Source of the DNA: Haladaptatus cibarius D43
GTDB lineage: Archaea > Halobacteriota > Halobacteria > Halobacteriales > Haladaptataceae
Length of the DNA stretch: 64,000 nucleotides
Assembly: GCF_000710615.1 (NCBI RefSeq)
Contig: NZ_JDTH01000001.1
Span: 496,001-560,000 of the forward strand
Direction of reading: 5' to 3'
In this document: positions 1-7,870 of the stretch, piece after piece
Layout of the letters: every line of letters starts with the position of its first letter
Position numbering within the stretch: position 1 is the stretch's first letter
Notes under the pieces: generated by a model
The model's database searches: none
What the model saw: only the letters and a program-made list of their open reading frames with translations
Told to the model about the DNA's origin: nothing
Program-made: the position numbers and the translations under genes

Positions 1-162
1 AACGGTCGTTCCGTTTGCCGGATTCACGAGCGTTCCGGCACAGGGATTCTGCGCTGTTTCCTGTCCCCCCGACTGAGCGGTGAGTGGCGAAGCCAGCAAC
101 GGAAAACAGCAAAGGAGTATCACACCGACAGCAAGGGACTGCCGTCGAGAGGGCGTCTGCAT
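1..162 (-). CDS. Secreted protein, N-terminal fragment (runs off left edge)
   Basis: A 54-codon frame opens with ATG at 162-160 and continues to base 1 without a stop. The first 30 residues look like an export signal: a basic start with paired Arg (PSRRQSLA), a hydrophobic run of about 18 residues, then LTAQSGG as a possible cleavage region. The Arg pair lies where a twin-arginine motif would, but the match is imperfect. The mature part starts Gln/Asn-rich and reaches NPANGTTV at the edge. That ending recalls some haloarchaeal secreted beta-propeller (arylsulfotransferase-like) proteins, from memory only. No function can be assigned from this fragment. Confidence 0.6.
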   Translation of the reverse strand, partial: MQTPSRRQSLAVGVILLCCFPLLASPLTAQSGGQETAQNPCAGTLVNPANGTTV

Positions 163-283
163 ATCGGTCACTATTACCGGCCTGCGTCTTGTATGTTTAC
201 ACATCCTTTCGCGGACTCATCGCCTGCACGGTACCGTCAGAGGCAGTACAAACAGATGTCATGAATCGCCACAAAAACCGTCC

Positions 284-796
284 TCACTCCGCTCTCGAAC
301 CCAACCACGCACCGAGCGTCACCCCGTAGATGAGATGACTCACGTGAAAAATGAACCGTTCATCCGACTGAGGGTTCATTCGAAGGACGCGCTTCAGCAC
401 GACGTGAATGCCGAACACGGAGAGCAAGAATCCGTACACTGCTCCCCACATCGTTCCGGATTTTTCGTCCGTCTGCCCGGATTCGACTACTCGACGCTCG
501 AACAGGAGCGCGAAGATACCGCCGCCGACCATCCCGTACACCAAATGGAGAACGAGTCCGTGGACGGGATACTCGCTCGCCTCCTTCTCGCCGACGAACT
601 GCGCCCAAAACGCCGCGGTCGGCGGGAGCGAGCGCGCAATCGGAATCCGGTAGGCGGTCATGACGAGGGTGGCAATCAGTCCTCCGACGAGTCCCCGACT
701 GAACGAGCGAGCGATGGTAATCGCATCAACTGATTCCCGCGACGAAACGGACTGTACGACCGATTTGCCCTTTCGGACTGATTCTTTGTATTCCAT
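284..796 (-). CDS. Small membrane protein, DUF6789-like
   Basis: A predicted 170-residue membrane protein with about four hydrophobic segments, including GGLIATLVMTAYRI and LHLVYGMVGGGIFALLF. The Gly-rich first helix and the His-containing helices resemble haloarchaeal DUF6789 proteins (from memory); no biochemical role is known. I place the start at ATG 796 because a GGAGG sits about 6 nt upstream of it. An in-frame ATG at 871 would add 25 acidic residues and cannot be excluded. It lies between the secreted-protein fragment and the DUF5787 gene, all on the minus strand. Confidence 0.7.
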   Translation of the reverse strand: MEYKESVRKGKSVVQSVSSRESVDAITIARSFSRGLVGGLIATLVMTAYRIPIARSLPPTAAFWAQFVGEKEASEYPVHGLVLHLVYGMVGGGIFALLFERRVVESGQTDEKSGTMWGAVYGFLLSVFGIHVVLKRVLRMNPQSDERFIFHVSHLIYGVTLGAWLGSRAE

Positions 797-883
797 AGAC
801 TCCTCCGGTTCAGCGATAACTCTGTCAGTACCGGCGTCAATAGACGTTTGGGCGATGAGATAGCGATCCATTCACTGCTCGAT

Positions 884-1855
884 TCAGTTCTCCGTCCGAA
901 ACGCGTCGAGCCCTGTTTGTCGTCGTTTCAGTCCGGCGGGGTCTGCGACCCACGGCGTCCGCGAATCGCGTTCGAAATCGAGGTCAACCTCCGGCGGGTC
1001 GGCAGGGTCGTGACCCGAACAGTCCGGCCCGCAGTGAACTGGATTGACGATTCGCCCTTTCCAGCGACAGTACGGAAGTCCGCCGTCCCGCGATTCGATT
1101 TCGCTACACGCCGGGAAGTCGTAGGTTCGCCAGCCTTTGCCGTAGGCGCGTTCCGCCATTCGCCTTCGCTGGCGGGCCTTCGCCGCCGCGCTGACGACGC
1201 GAACGTCCGCTTTCCCCGCATGCTGTTCTATGAGTTCGGTTCCCGCCGTATCGGTTTCGAGCGCCGTCGGTTCGCGGACGACTTCGATTTCCCGCTCATC
1301 TTCACCTCCCGCAAACCGCCAGACGCCGACCTCCTCTGGAATCCGGTTCAGGTGCGCGCGGGTGACGTAGCTCTCGGTCGCCAAAATAACTTCGTCCACG
1401 AGGCCGAGGCTCACGTCCTTGCGGAGTTGCGTTTCGAGGTCGCCGGGGTCTGCGAGGTCTGGTTTGTTCTCGATGCCGACGAGTTTCCCGAACCAGTCGG
1501 GGTAGCGCGCGACCTGCCGGACGTACTCCCTGCCGCGCCGTCGCTTCCGTTCGAAAAAGCCGATTTCGACCGCCCTGTCCACGACCTTCCGGGCGTACTC
1601 CGGCGACGTGTCGAAAGCGTTTCGCCAGTAGCGCGACTGTCCGACGCCGACCTCGCTCTCGATTGCGGCGTCGGGAATCCGCTCGTTCGTGAGTTTCGCG
1701 CGGGCGTCGAACCCAGAATCGGGTTCGACGCACAGCACGTCGATGATGCGGTTCGACGGTGCGTGAACACCGCCGCCGATTTGTCTGGCGAGAACGTCGT
1801 CCGTCGTCGCTTCGAGATGGGCACACAGCGCCAGTTCGAACGGGAACTCTCGCAC
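884..1855 (-). CDS. DUF5787 family protein
   Basis: A soluble 323-residue protein beginning MREFPFELALCAHLE if GTG at 1855 is the start. Haloarchaeal DUF5787 proteins begin this way, in my recollection. An upstream TTG at 1882 would add nine residues, but the T-rich element at 1875-1885 sits about 25 nt before the GTG, as expected for a leaderless mRNA. The middle has a basic helix (KRRRGREYVRQVARYPDWF). The C-terminal third holds Cys residues (FPACSEIES, PYCRWKG, HCGPDCSGHD) that could bind a metal. The function is unknown; the basic and Cys-rich parts allow nucleic-acid binding, but that is inference. Confidence 0.8.
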   Translation of the reverse strand: MREFPFELALCAHLEATTDDVLARQIGGGVHAPSNRIIDVLCVEPDSGFDARAKLTNERIPDAAIESEVGVGQSRYWRNAFDTSPEYARKVVDRAVEIGFFERKRRRGREYVRQVARYPDWFGKLVGIENKPDLADPGDLETQLRKDVSLGLVDEVILATESYVTRAHLNRIPEEVGVWRFAGGEDEREIEVVREPTALETDTAGTELIEQHAGKADVRVVSAAAKARQRRRMAERAYGKGWRTYDFPACSEIESRDGGLPYCRWKGRIVNPVHCGPDCSGHDPADPPEVDLDFERDSRTPWVADPAGLKRRQTGLDAFRTEN

Positions 1856-1874
1856 GATACGAGGTTGGTGCGCT

Positions 1875-1885
1875 GAAAACAAAAA
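1875..1885 (-). promoter_or_regulatory. TATA-like element for the DUF5787 gene
   Basis: On the minus strand this reads TTTTTGTTTTC, centred about 25 nt upstream of the GTG start at 1855. This spacing fits a leaderless haloarchaeal promoter and helps decide the start codon. Confidence 0.4.
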
Positions 1886-1908
1886 TGCCGCGTCAGTGGT
1901 GTGCCGTC

Positions 1909-2139
1909 TCAGTCGTCTCCCGTTCCCATTTTCATGATCGGTTCCGGTTCTCGCCGCCCGTCCTCGCCGGGCGTGTCGAACAGGGACGCGAGACTGTATT
2001 TCGCTCGGATGAGGATTCCCTCTTCTCTCACTCGTCTGCGCTTCTCACTCGGGTTTTCGCGCTCGTCTCTCGACTCGCGCTCTTTGCGTGTCGGTTCTCG
2101 GTCTTTGATTGGGTAGTAACTCCCCCGTGAGTGGCACAT
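1909..2139 (-). CDS. Small highly charged hypothetical protein
   Basis: A 76-residue frame starting at ATG 2139, extremely rich in Arg and Glu (for example RKERESRDERENPSEKRRR), followed by a more ordinary tail with RAKYSLASLFDTPGEDGRREPEP. A T-rich element (AATTTTTC) lies roughly 22-27 nt before the ATG, and a GGGGAG stretch is close to it. I do not recognise a family. It may be a real charged small protein or a chance frame. The long alternating charge and the position between two same-strand genes favour a real gene weakly. Confidence 0.4.
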   Translation of the reverse strand: MCHSRGSYYPIKDREPTRKERESRDERENPSEKRRRVREEGILIRAKYSLASLFDTPGEDGRREPEPIMKMGTGDD

Positions 2140-2217
2140 CGGTTCTCCCCCGCGAGAAAAATTGGCGAGGGACTTCAATAGTCGTTCGCGTGAGTTTCGA
2201 AACGGGAGGAGTAAACC

Positions 2218-2481
2218 TTAGAGTCGGAACGCAGTGAGAATCGTGGCTACGATTCGCACGACGAGGAATGGAGCAAGCACCGCAATGCCGATGCCTGCGA
2301 CCCAACCGAGGAGCATCACAGCAAGGTTGCCGCCGAGCAGTTCAGCGCCGTAGATGTACGCGAGTCCGGTGAGGACGACAGCACCGACAGCGAGGGCGAG
2401 AGTACACAGCGCGACCAGCATCCGGCGAATCGCGTCGAAGGTTGGAATCCGTTTCGGGAGGGTGGTGGTTTCGTATTTCAT
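2218..2481 (-). CDS. Small two-helix membrane protein
   Basis: An 87-residue protein with a basic N-terminus (TTLPKRIPTFDAIRR) followed by two long hydrophobic helices, about residues 20-48 and 53-82, ending in a short basic tail. This is a simple hairpin membrane protein of unknown function. It is transcribed in the same direction as the DUF5787 gene and is separated from the HTH regulator upstream by 180 bp. Confidence 0.65.
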   Translation of the reverse strand: MKYETTTLPKRIPTFDAIRRMLVALCTLALAVGAVVLTGLAYIYGAELLGGNLAVMLLGWVAGIGIAVLAPFLVVRIVATILTAFRL

Positions 2482-2661
2482 GGTGCGTCTCCTCAGGTAG
2501 AGAGAGGACTGCGTACCGCAAAAGTGTTGGCTGAAATACAGTTATGTTGGGCGCGCTACTGAAATCGGATCCTGCATTTCAAATGTCATCTTTTCCTGTT
2601 GATTCCGAACCGCCGGCTGTCGTCAGTCTATTCTCCATCGATCAAAAACAGTCTCTACTCG

Positions 2662-3549
2662 TTATGCGACCTGTCTGCGCTCGATTTCGACGACGTTCAG
2701 GTCATCGTCCACGATGACGCGGAGTTCGCCGTCGGAAAGCGAAATCGTCACTGCGATTTCCCACGGGTCGTCGGCGAGAATCGTCGTCTGCTCGTCGCTC
2801 ACGCACCACGAAAGCGCCCAGAACGGTTTCTGACAGAGGTCGATTCCGTGGTCGCTGTAGAAGGTGACGACCTGCGATTGGTCGAGAAGCGACAACCCGA
2901 CCGTCGAACGAAGTCGGTGCCGACACTGCTCACACTGGTGGTCAACGCGGATTTTCGTTCCCAAAATGTCCTCCGAATCTCGGGTCACGTCCGTCCGCAT
3001 CTTCCCGTTGCACTCCGGACACACGCCGTCGGCGGCGAGACAGTGGAGGTGTCGCACGCGCTGGTTGAACGCGTCCATGATTTCACAGTCGGTTCGGTCG
3101 TTCAATCCGCCCGGCGGGAACGAATAACTTCCGTACAGTTTCGCGCAGTCGGGACAGTCGATTACCAGCGTCTCGTCCTCGTAGGTGGCGTGCAGGTTCG
3201 CGCCGCAATCGGCACAGGTTTCTTCGAGTTCGATTGGGTCGAGTCGCGGATGCTCGTTGAACGACCCGGCGAGAATCGCGCTAACGACCTTCTTCCCGGC
3301 CTGCCGGAAGTCATAGCCGTCGTCGGTTTGTACGACGAAGTGGTCGGCCAACTGCTGGAGGTGGTAGTTGAACTGCGCGCTGTCGCGCATGCCGACTTCC
3401 TTCCGAAGTTCCGAGAACCGAACCGGCCGTTCGGGCGCTTGCCAGAGGGCTTCGAGGATGGAGAGACGTGTCTCGTTGGCGATAACCGAAAACGCTTCCG
3501 CCGGAGCGAGACAATCGTCGCATTCCTGAAGCGGGGTGTCACTGCTCAT
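2662..3549 (-). CDS. Winged-helix transcription regulator with zinc ribbons (ArsR-like)
   Basis: A 295-residue protein. Residues about 12-85 form an ArsR-type winged helix (AFSVIANETRLSILEAL, then FSELRKEVGMRDSAQFNYHL as the recognition region). Two Cys-rich segments follow: CADCG...CPDC around residues 112-134 and CPEC...CEQC around residues 175-208, both CxxC-type zinc ribbons. The C-terminal portion is acidic. It resembles haloarchaeal DUF7351-type regulators. Its DNA target and ligand are unknown. A TATA-like element 27 nt ahead of the ATG suggests a leaderless transcript, divergent from the aIF2 gamma operon. Confidence 0.85.
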   Translation of the reverse strand: MSSDTPLQECDDCLAPAEAFSVIANETRLSILEALWQAPERPVRFSELRKEVGMRDSAQFNYHLQQLADHFVVQTDDGYDFRQAGKKVVSAILAGSFNEHPRLDPIELEETCADCGANLHATYEDETLVIDCPDCAKLYGSYSFPPGGLNDRTDCEIMDAFNQRVRHLHCLAADGVCPECNGKMRTDVTRDSEDILGTKIRVDHQCEQCRHRLRSTVGLSLLDQSQVVTFYSDHGIDLCQKPFWALSWCVSDEQTTILADDPWEIAVTISLSDGELRVIVDDDLNVVEIERRQVA

Positions 3550-3570
3550 ATACCCACTACGGACGGGTAG

Positions 3571-3580
3571 CGAATAAAAC
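3571..3580 (-). promoter_or_regulatory. TATA-like element for the HTH regulator
   Basis: On the minus strand this reads GTTTTATTCG, centred about 27 nt upstream of the ATG at 3549, consistent with a leaderless promoter. Confidence 0.45.
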
Positions 3581-3696
3581 GTTATGTGTATTTCATTTTT
3601 GCAACTATCTTGTCAGAAGCGCGCGCTATACCAGAACAGTAGGTTTATCAGTCGTTCGGGCCGAATCTACGATAAATTACTCTCAGGAGGTCAACG

Positions 3697-4932
3697 TTGA
3701 CAGGAACACACAACCAACCGGAGGTGAACATCGGTCTCGTCGGGCACGTCGACCACGGGAAAACGACTCTCGTGCAGGCGCTTTCCGGCGAATGGACCGA
3801 CCAGCACTCCGAAGAGATGAAACGAGGCATCTCGATTCGACTCGGCTATGCGGACGCGACGTTCCGGCAGTGTCCAGACGTGGACGCTCCGGAGTGTTAC
3901 ACAGTCGATGAGACGTGCCCCGACGGTTCGGACAGCGAACCGATTCGTACAGTTTCGTTCGTGGACGCACCCGGCCACGAAACGCTCATGGCGACGATGC
4001 TTTCGGGCGCATCACTGATGGACGGCGCGGTGCTCGTCGTCTCGGCCACGGAGACCGTTCCACAGGCCCAGACCGAAGAGCACCTGATGGCGCTCGACAT
4101 CATCGGCATCGAAAACATCGTCATCGCGCAGAACAAAATCGACTTGGTTGACCGCGACCGCGTGGAGCGCAACTACGAACAGATTCAGGAGTTCGTGGAA
4201 GGCACGGTTGCGGAAGACGCACCAGTCGTCCCGATTAGCGCCCAGCAGGAGGTCAACATCGACCTGCTGATGCAAGCTATCGAGGAAGAGATTCCGACGC
4301 CGGAGCGCAATCCGGACGACGACCCACAGATGTACGTCGCCCGCAGCTTCGACATCAACCGTCCCGGTACGACGTGGGACAAACTCACGGGCGGGGTTCT
4401 CGGCGGCAGTCTTGTGCAGGGGAACCTTACCGAAGGCGACGAACTCGAACTACGTCCCGGCCGCGAAATCGACGAAGGCGGCCAGACCCATTGGGAACCC
4501 ATCCAAACCGACGTTCGCTCCCTTCAGGCGGGCGGCGAGATGGTGGACGAGGTCACGCCCGGTGGACTGCTCGGTGTCGGTACTGGACTCGACCCGAGTT
4601 ACACCAAAGGTGACGCGCTGGCCGGACAGGTCGCGGGAACGCCCGGCAGTCTCCCCCCGACGTGGGAGCAGTTCACGATGGAAATCGACCTGCTCGATCG
4701 ACTCGTCGGCTTGGACGACGAGGAAATCGACGAAATCAGCACGGGCGAACCGCTCATGCTGACCGTCGGCACCGCGACGACCGTCGGTTCGGTCACCAGT
4801 GCGCGCGACGGCGAGTGCGAAGTCGCACTCAAACGCCCCGTCTGCGCACCGGAAGGCGCGAAAATCGCCATCAACCGCCGTATCGGCGCACGCTGGCGAC
4901 TCATCGGAATCGGAACGCTCACCACCAACTGA
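3697..4932 (+). CDS. eif2g: Translation initiation factor 2 subunit gamma (aIF2 gamma)
   Basis: This GTPase core of aIF2 delivers initiator Met-tRNA to the small ribosomal subunit. The 411-residue length is typical. Visible motifs: G1 GHVDHGKTT (residues 16-24), switch region [12 protein letters not shown], a zinc-knuckle segment with Cys59, Cys67 and Cys74, G3 DAPGH (90-94) and G4 NKID (146-149), then two beta-barrel domains. The start is TTG at 3697, fixed by AGGAGG at 3685-3690, a strong ribosome binding site that is uncommon for haloarchaeal first genes. Its stop overlaps the next start (TGATG), so it heads the operon with the PIN nuclease, Rpo7, Spt4 and dephospho-CoA kinase. Confidence 0.97.
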   Translation: MTGTHNQPEVNIGLVGHVDHGKTTLVQALSGEWTDQHSEEMKRGISIRLGYADATFRQCPDVDAPECYTVDETCPDGSDSEPIRTVSFVDAPGHETLMATMLSGASLMDGAVLVVSATETVPQAQTEEHLMALDIIGIENIVIAQNKIDLVDRDRVERNYEQIQEFVEGTVAEDAPVVPISAQQEVNIDLLMQAIEEEIPTPERNPDDDPQMYVARSFDINRPGTTWDKLTGGVLGGSLVQGNLTEGDELELRPGREIDEGGQTHWEPIQTDVRSLQAGGEMVDEVTPGGLLGVGTGLDPSYTKGDALAGQVAGTPGSLPPTWEQFTMEIDLLDRLVGLDDEEIDEISTGEPLMLTVGTATTVGSVTSARDGECEVALKRPVCAPEGAKIAINRRIGARWRLIGIGTLTTN

Positions 4933-5309
4933 TGGTTCACACGGTCGCCATGGACACGAGCGCGCTCATGATGCCCGTCGAATCGGGCGTCAGGGTGTTC
5001 GACGAACTCGACAGGCTGTTGGGCCAGCTCGACTGCGTCACACCCCGTGCCGTCATCTCGGAACTCGACGGACTCTCTCAAGGCGGCGGCGCAGAAGCGA
5101 CCGCCGCCAGCGTGGGCGCGGATTTGGCGACTCGCTGTCGAACCATCGATCACGAAGAATCGTACGCAGACGACGCGTTCGTCGAACTCGCACCCGAGTT
5201 CGACTTCGTCGTCACGAACGACGCCCCCCTTCGGAAACGTCTGCTCGACGCTGGCGTACCGGTAATTCATATAAGGGGGCAGAACAAACTCGCAATCACT
5301 CAACCATAG
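4932..5309 (+). CDS. PIN-domain protein (Fcf1/VapC9-like, probable RNase)
   Basis: A 125-residue single PIN domain. Conserved acidic positions of the metal-dependent nuclease fold are visible: Asp8 in AMDTSAL, Glu44 in ISELDGL, and Asp in VVTNDAPL near the C-terminus. The final strand (VPVIHIRGQNKLAI) matches the Fcf1/Utp24-like archaeal group, which is linked to rRNA processing in eukaryotes. It starts inside the aIF2 gamma stop codon (TGATG) and ends one base before rpo7, so it is translationally coupled. No antitoxin gene is adjacent, so a housekeeping RNA-processing role is more likely than a toxin; this is inference from context. Confidence 0.88.
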   Translation: MVHTVAMDTSALMMPVESGVRVFDELDRLLGQLDCVTPRAVISELDGLSQGGGAEATAASVGADLATRCRTIDHEESYADDAFVELAPEFDFVVTNDAPLRKRLLDAGVPVIHIRGQNKLAITQP

Positions 5310-5310
5310 C

Positions 5311-5883
5311 ATGTACAAACGGGTTAGACTGAAAGATACGGTCGAGGTTCCGCCCCAGTTCCTCGCAGATGTAACGCCGGGGCTGGTGCAGCGACTCCTA
5401 CAGGACAAACTTGAAGGACGGATGGACGAGGACGTCGGCAGCGTCGTCAGCGTCACCGAAGTTCACGACATCGGTCACGGCGCGGTACTTCCAAACCGCC
5501 CCGGCGTCTACTACGAAGCGGAGTTCGACGCCGTCACGTTCGACCCTCAGATGCAGGAGGTCGTGGACGGAGAGGTCGTGGAAGTCGTCAACTTCGGTGC
5601 GTTCGTCGGTATCGGGCCGGTGGACGGACTGCTCCACGTCTCCCAGATTTCGGACGAATATCTCGCCTTCGACGACGAGAATCAACAGCTCGCCTCGCGC
5701 GAGTCCAACCGCACGCTCGGCGTCGGTGACTCGGTTCGCGCTCGAATCGTGACGAAGAGCATCGACGAGCGCAATCCGCGCGAGAGCAAAATCGGCCTCA
5801 CGGCGAAGCAGGTCGGCCTCGGCAAACACGGTTGGCTGAAAGAAGACCGTGACTCGCGCCAAGCGACTACCGAGAGTGAATAA
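5311..5883 (+). CDS. rpo7: DNA-directed RNA polymerase subunit Rpo7 (E')
   Basis: A 190-residue RNA polymerase stalk subunit. The N-terminal RNP-like domain begins MYKRVRLKDTVEVPPQF and includes YYEAEFDAVTFDP. An S1/OB domain follows from about residue 82 (VVEVVNFGAFVGIGPVDGL, then LLHVSQIS). Rpo7 pairs with Rpo4 to form the stalk used in promoter opening and transcript binding. It lies in the conserved order aIF2 gamma, PIN, Rpo7, Spt4, with only a few bases between genes. Confidence 0.96.
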   Translation: MYKRVRLKDTVEVPPQFLADVTPGLVQRLLQDKLEGRMDEDVGSVVSVTEVHDIGHGAVLPNRPGVYYEAEFDAVTFDPQMQEVVDGEVVEVVNFGAFVGIGPVDGLLHVSQISDEYLAFDDENQQLASRESNRTLGVGDSVRARIVTKSIDERNPRESKIGLTAKQVGLGKHGWLKEDRDSRQATTESE

Positions 5884-5885
5884 CC

Positions 5886-6083
5886 ATGGCCAGTAATCGA
5901 CTCGCCTGCCGCGACTGCCACGCCGTGCTCCAAGCTGACGAGGAGATCTGCTCGATATGCAACTCCACCAGCCTCACGGAGGACTGGAGTGGCTACGTCG
6001 TCATCGCCCACCCCGAGGAGAGCGAAATCGGACAGGAGATGGGTGTGTCGGAACCGGGAAGCTACGCGCTGAAAGTCAGATAA
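5886..6083 (+). CDS. spt4: Transcription elongation factor Spt4 (RpoE2)
   Basis: A 65-residue zinc protein with paired cysteines CRDC (about residues 8-11) and CSIC (22-25), then SLTEDWSGYVVI and a C-terminal EPGSYALKV typical of archaeal Spt4. It partners Spt5 and the RNA polymerase clamp to support processive elongation. It starts 2 nt after the rpo7 stop and ends 1 nt before the next gene, inside one operon. Confidence 0.95.
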   Translation: MASNRLACRDCHAVLQADEEICSICNSTSLTEDWSGYVVIAHPEESEIGQEMGVSEPGSYALKVR

Positions 6084-6084
6084 C

Positions 6085-6636
6085 GTGACCGACTCCGTCG
6101 TCTCGCTCCCTCGCGCACTGCGAAGTGAGCTAAAGGAACCGCTCGGGCCGATTTTCACCGATGCAGAGCGACTTCTCGAATCCGCTGGAAGCCCACTCGT
6201 CGCAGTCGGCGACGTCGTCACCTACCATCTCGAATCGGTCGGCGTCACGCCGGACGTGGCGCTGGTGGACGGACTGACGAAACGCGACACAGTCTCACCA
6301 AAAATTCGGGATGCAGTGAGCGACGACGCGAAACACGTCCCGGTCGAGAATCCTGCGGGAGTGCTCACCCACGACCTCCTTTCGGCGCTCGTCGAGGCAA
6401 TTGTCGCGCCCGAGGCGACCGTTCTCGTCGTCGAAGGCGAAGAAGACCTCGCGGCGCTTCCGGCGGTGCTCGCCGTGCCTGAGGGGGGAAGCGTCGTATA
6501 CGGTCAACCGGACGAAGGAATGGTTCTCGTGCAGGTGACTTCGGCTGTGAAAGAGCAGGTTACCGACCTGCTCTCGCAGATGGATGGCGACACGGAGCGA
6601 CTCTTCTCGCTCGTTGATGACGGTCGAAATTCATAA
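6085..6636 (+). CDS. GTP-dependent dephospho-CoA kinase (DUF359)
   Basis: A 183-residue protein of the DUF359 family, the archaeal enzyme that phosphorylates dephospho-CoA with GTP in the last step of coenzyme A synthesis. Recognisable stretches are LVAVGDVVTYHL, PDVALVDGLTKR, VENPAGVLT and VLVVEGEEDLAALPAVL, the last forming the conserved acidic motif. The start is GTG at 6085, 1 nt after the spt4 stop. It is the final gene of the aIF2 gamma operon; this linkage is common in Euryarchaeota. Confidence 0.9.
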   Translation: MTDSVVSLPRALRSELKEPLGPIFTDAERLLESAGSPLVAVGDVVTYHLESVGVTPDVALVDGLTKRDTVSPKIRDAVSDDAKHVPVENPAGVLTHDLLSALVEAIVAPEATVLVVEGEEDLAALPAVLAVPEGGSVVYGQPDEGMVLVQVTSAVKEQVTDLLSQMDGDTERLFSLVDDGRNS

Positions 6637-6646
6637 TTCGCTAAGC

Positions 6647-6659
6647 GAAAAAATTTATT
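6647..6659 (+). promoter_or_regulatory. TATA-like element for the DUF7504-like gene
   Basis: An A/T-rich run AAAAATTTATT centred about 30 nt before the ATG at 6685. It indicates that this gene has its own leaderless transcript rather than belonging to the operon upstream. Confidence 0.5.
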
Positions 6660-6684
6660 GGGTGTGGCCTGCCACCTCATAACA

Positions 6685-7338
6685 ATGCCTAGCGGTCAGC
6701 GTGGGGACGACGCGACCGTGGAGTTCACGCGGATGCTCCAGCAGTTGAAACGCAGGGGCTGTAATCTGTTGCTTGTTGGGTCAGTTCCCGATTCCGTTCT
6801 GTCGTGTGCTAGTCGGAAGTTTTTCGGCGACCCTCACGAACGTCGGTTTCGCGTGGTCGTTCTCACTGGAACGTCCCGGACGACGGTCGATGAACGAATA
6901 CCGATGTACGGCACCCACGAAGAGCGGACGGCCGTCATCACACATCTAACCGAACTAGCGGATTACGGAGTTCAACCGGTTCGCGTCGATTCGGGCGTTC
7001 CGGAGCTTTCTACTGCCGTCTCGTCGGCGATAACCTCCTTCGAGACGGACGACGGCCTGCAATCGGGACAGCTTCGAGTTGGGTTGGATTCGCTCGAATC
7101 GCTGTTCGAACGCTACGACCCCGAAGTCGTCCGACAGTTCCTCGGCGTCGTCACGGGACAGGTTCGCGGTGCGAACGGGATGGGCCACTTCATTCTCCCC
7201 CGCGACTACGACCACGAACTCGTGAGCGAACTTGCGCCGCTGTTTGACGGAATAATCGAGTACCGCGTCGATGGAGAAGGGCAAGAACAGTGGCATTTCC
7301 CCCACCGAGATTTGCAGTCTCCGTGGCTTTCGGTGTAG
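6685..7338 (+). CDS. DUF7504-like protein of unknown function
   Basis: A 217-residue soluble protein. The N-terminus (LKRRGCNLLLVGSVPDSVLS, then CASRKFFGDPHERRFRVVVLT) and the middle (QLRVGLDSLESLF, VRQFLGVVTGQVRGANGMGHF) resemble haloarchaeal DUF7504 proteins, which look like RecA-fold relatives. No Walker A motif is present, so ATP binding is doubtful. ATG 6685 is chosen over an in-frame TTG at 6658 because the TATA-like element overlaps the TTG. The gene sits alone between the transcription operon and the ribosomal S24e operon. Role unknown. Confidence 0.75.
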   Translation: MPSGQRGDDATVEFTRMLQQLKRRGCNLLLVGSVPDSVLSCASRKFFGDPHERRFRVVVLTGTSRTTVDERIPMYGTHEERTAVITHLTELADYGVQPVRVDSGVPELSTAVSSAITSFETDDGLQSGQLRVGLDSLESLFERYDPEVVRQFLGVVTGQVRGANGMGHFILPRDYDHELVSELAPLFDGIIEYRVDGEGQEQWHFPHRDLQSPWLSV

Positions 7339-7409
7339 GGTACCAATCGCCCACTTCGAAATCCTTTTACACGCTACAGGGAGAAAAGGAGTATAACTGA
7401 GTGTTACAC

Positions 7410-7736
7410 ATGGAAGTCGAAATCCTCTCACAGGAGCAGAATCCAATGCTCCACCGGAATGAAGTGCGGTTCCAGATAGTTCACGACGAGGCAACGCCCT
7501 CGCGCCTCTCGGTGCGAGACAGTCTCGCGGCGAAACTCGACAAGAACGCGGACGAAGTCGTCATCCACGAGATGAGTACGAAGTTCGGCATGCGCAAGAC
7601 GGTCGGCTACGCGAAAATCTACGACAGCTCCGAGGACGCGCGCGACGTCGAACAGGACTACATGCTCGAACGCAACAAAATCACGGCAGACGACGCCGAC
7701 ACCGACGCGGAAGCGGAAGCCGAGGAGGCTGAATAA
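7410..7736 (+). CDS. rps24e: 30S ribosomal protein S24e
   Basis: A 108-residue small-subunit protein. [49 protein letters not shown] and DYMLERNKI are signature stretches of S24e. The C-terminal tail is a short acidic Ala/Asp/Glu stretch typical of halophiles. The start is ATG 7410; an upstream in-frame GTG (7401) would add only three residues. The stop overlaps the start of rps27ae (TAATG). Confidence 0.97.
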   Translation: MEVEILSQEQNPMLHRNEVRFQIVHDEATPSRLSVRDSLAAKLDKNADEVVIHEMSTKFGMRKTVGYAKIYDSSEDARDVEQDYMLERNKITADDADTDAEAEAEEAE

Positions 7737-7870
7737 TGGCGCGAAACGAACTCTACAACGACGACGGCACGACCGAACGAGAACAGTGCCCGCGCTGTGG
7801 CGACTCGTTCCTCGCAGACCACGGTGACCGCGTTCACTGTGGCAAATGTAGCTACACCGAGTGGAACTAA
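7736..7870 (+). CDS. rps27ae: 30S ribosomal protein S27ae
   Basis: A 44-residue zinc-ribbon ribosomal protein. It carries CPRCG and CGKC, giving a four-Cys site (CxxC...CxxC) separated by [11 protein letters not shown], and ends YTEWN. In archaea this protein lacks the ubiquitin moiety found fused in eukaryotes. It begins within the rps24e stop codon and ends immediately before the Kae1-Bud32 start at 7871. The S24e, S27ae, Kae1-Bud32 order is well conserved in Euryarchaeota. Confidence 0.96.
   Translation: MARNELYNDDGTTEREQCPRCGDSFLADHGDRVHCGKCSYTEWN

Noticed and set aside
4932-5309. Reading the PIN protein after aIF2 gamma as a VapC toxin
   Set aside because: There is no antitoxin gene, and the gene is embedded in a conserved housekeeping operon, with an Fcf1-like C-terminus.
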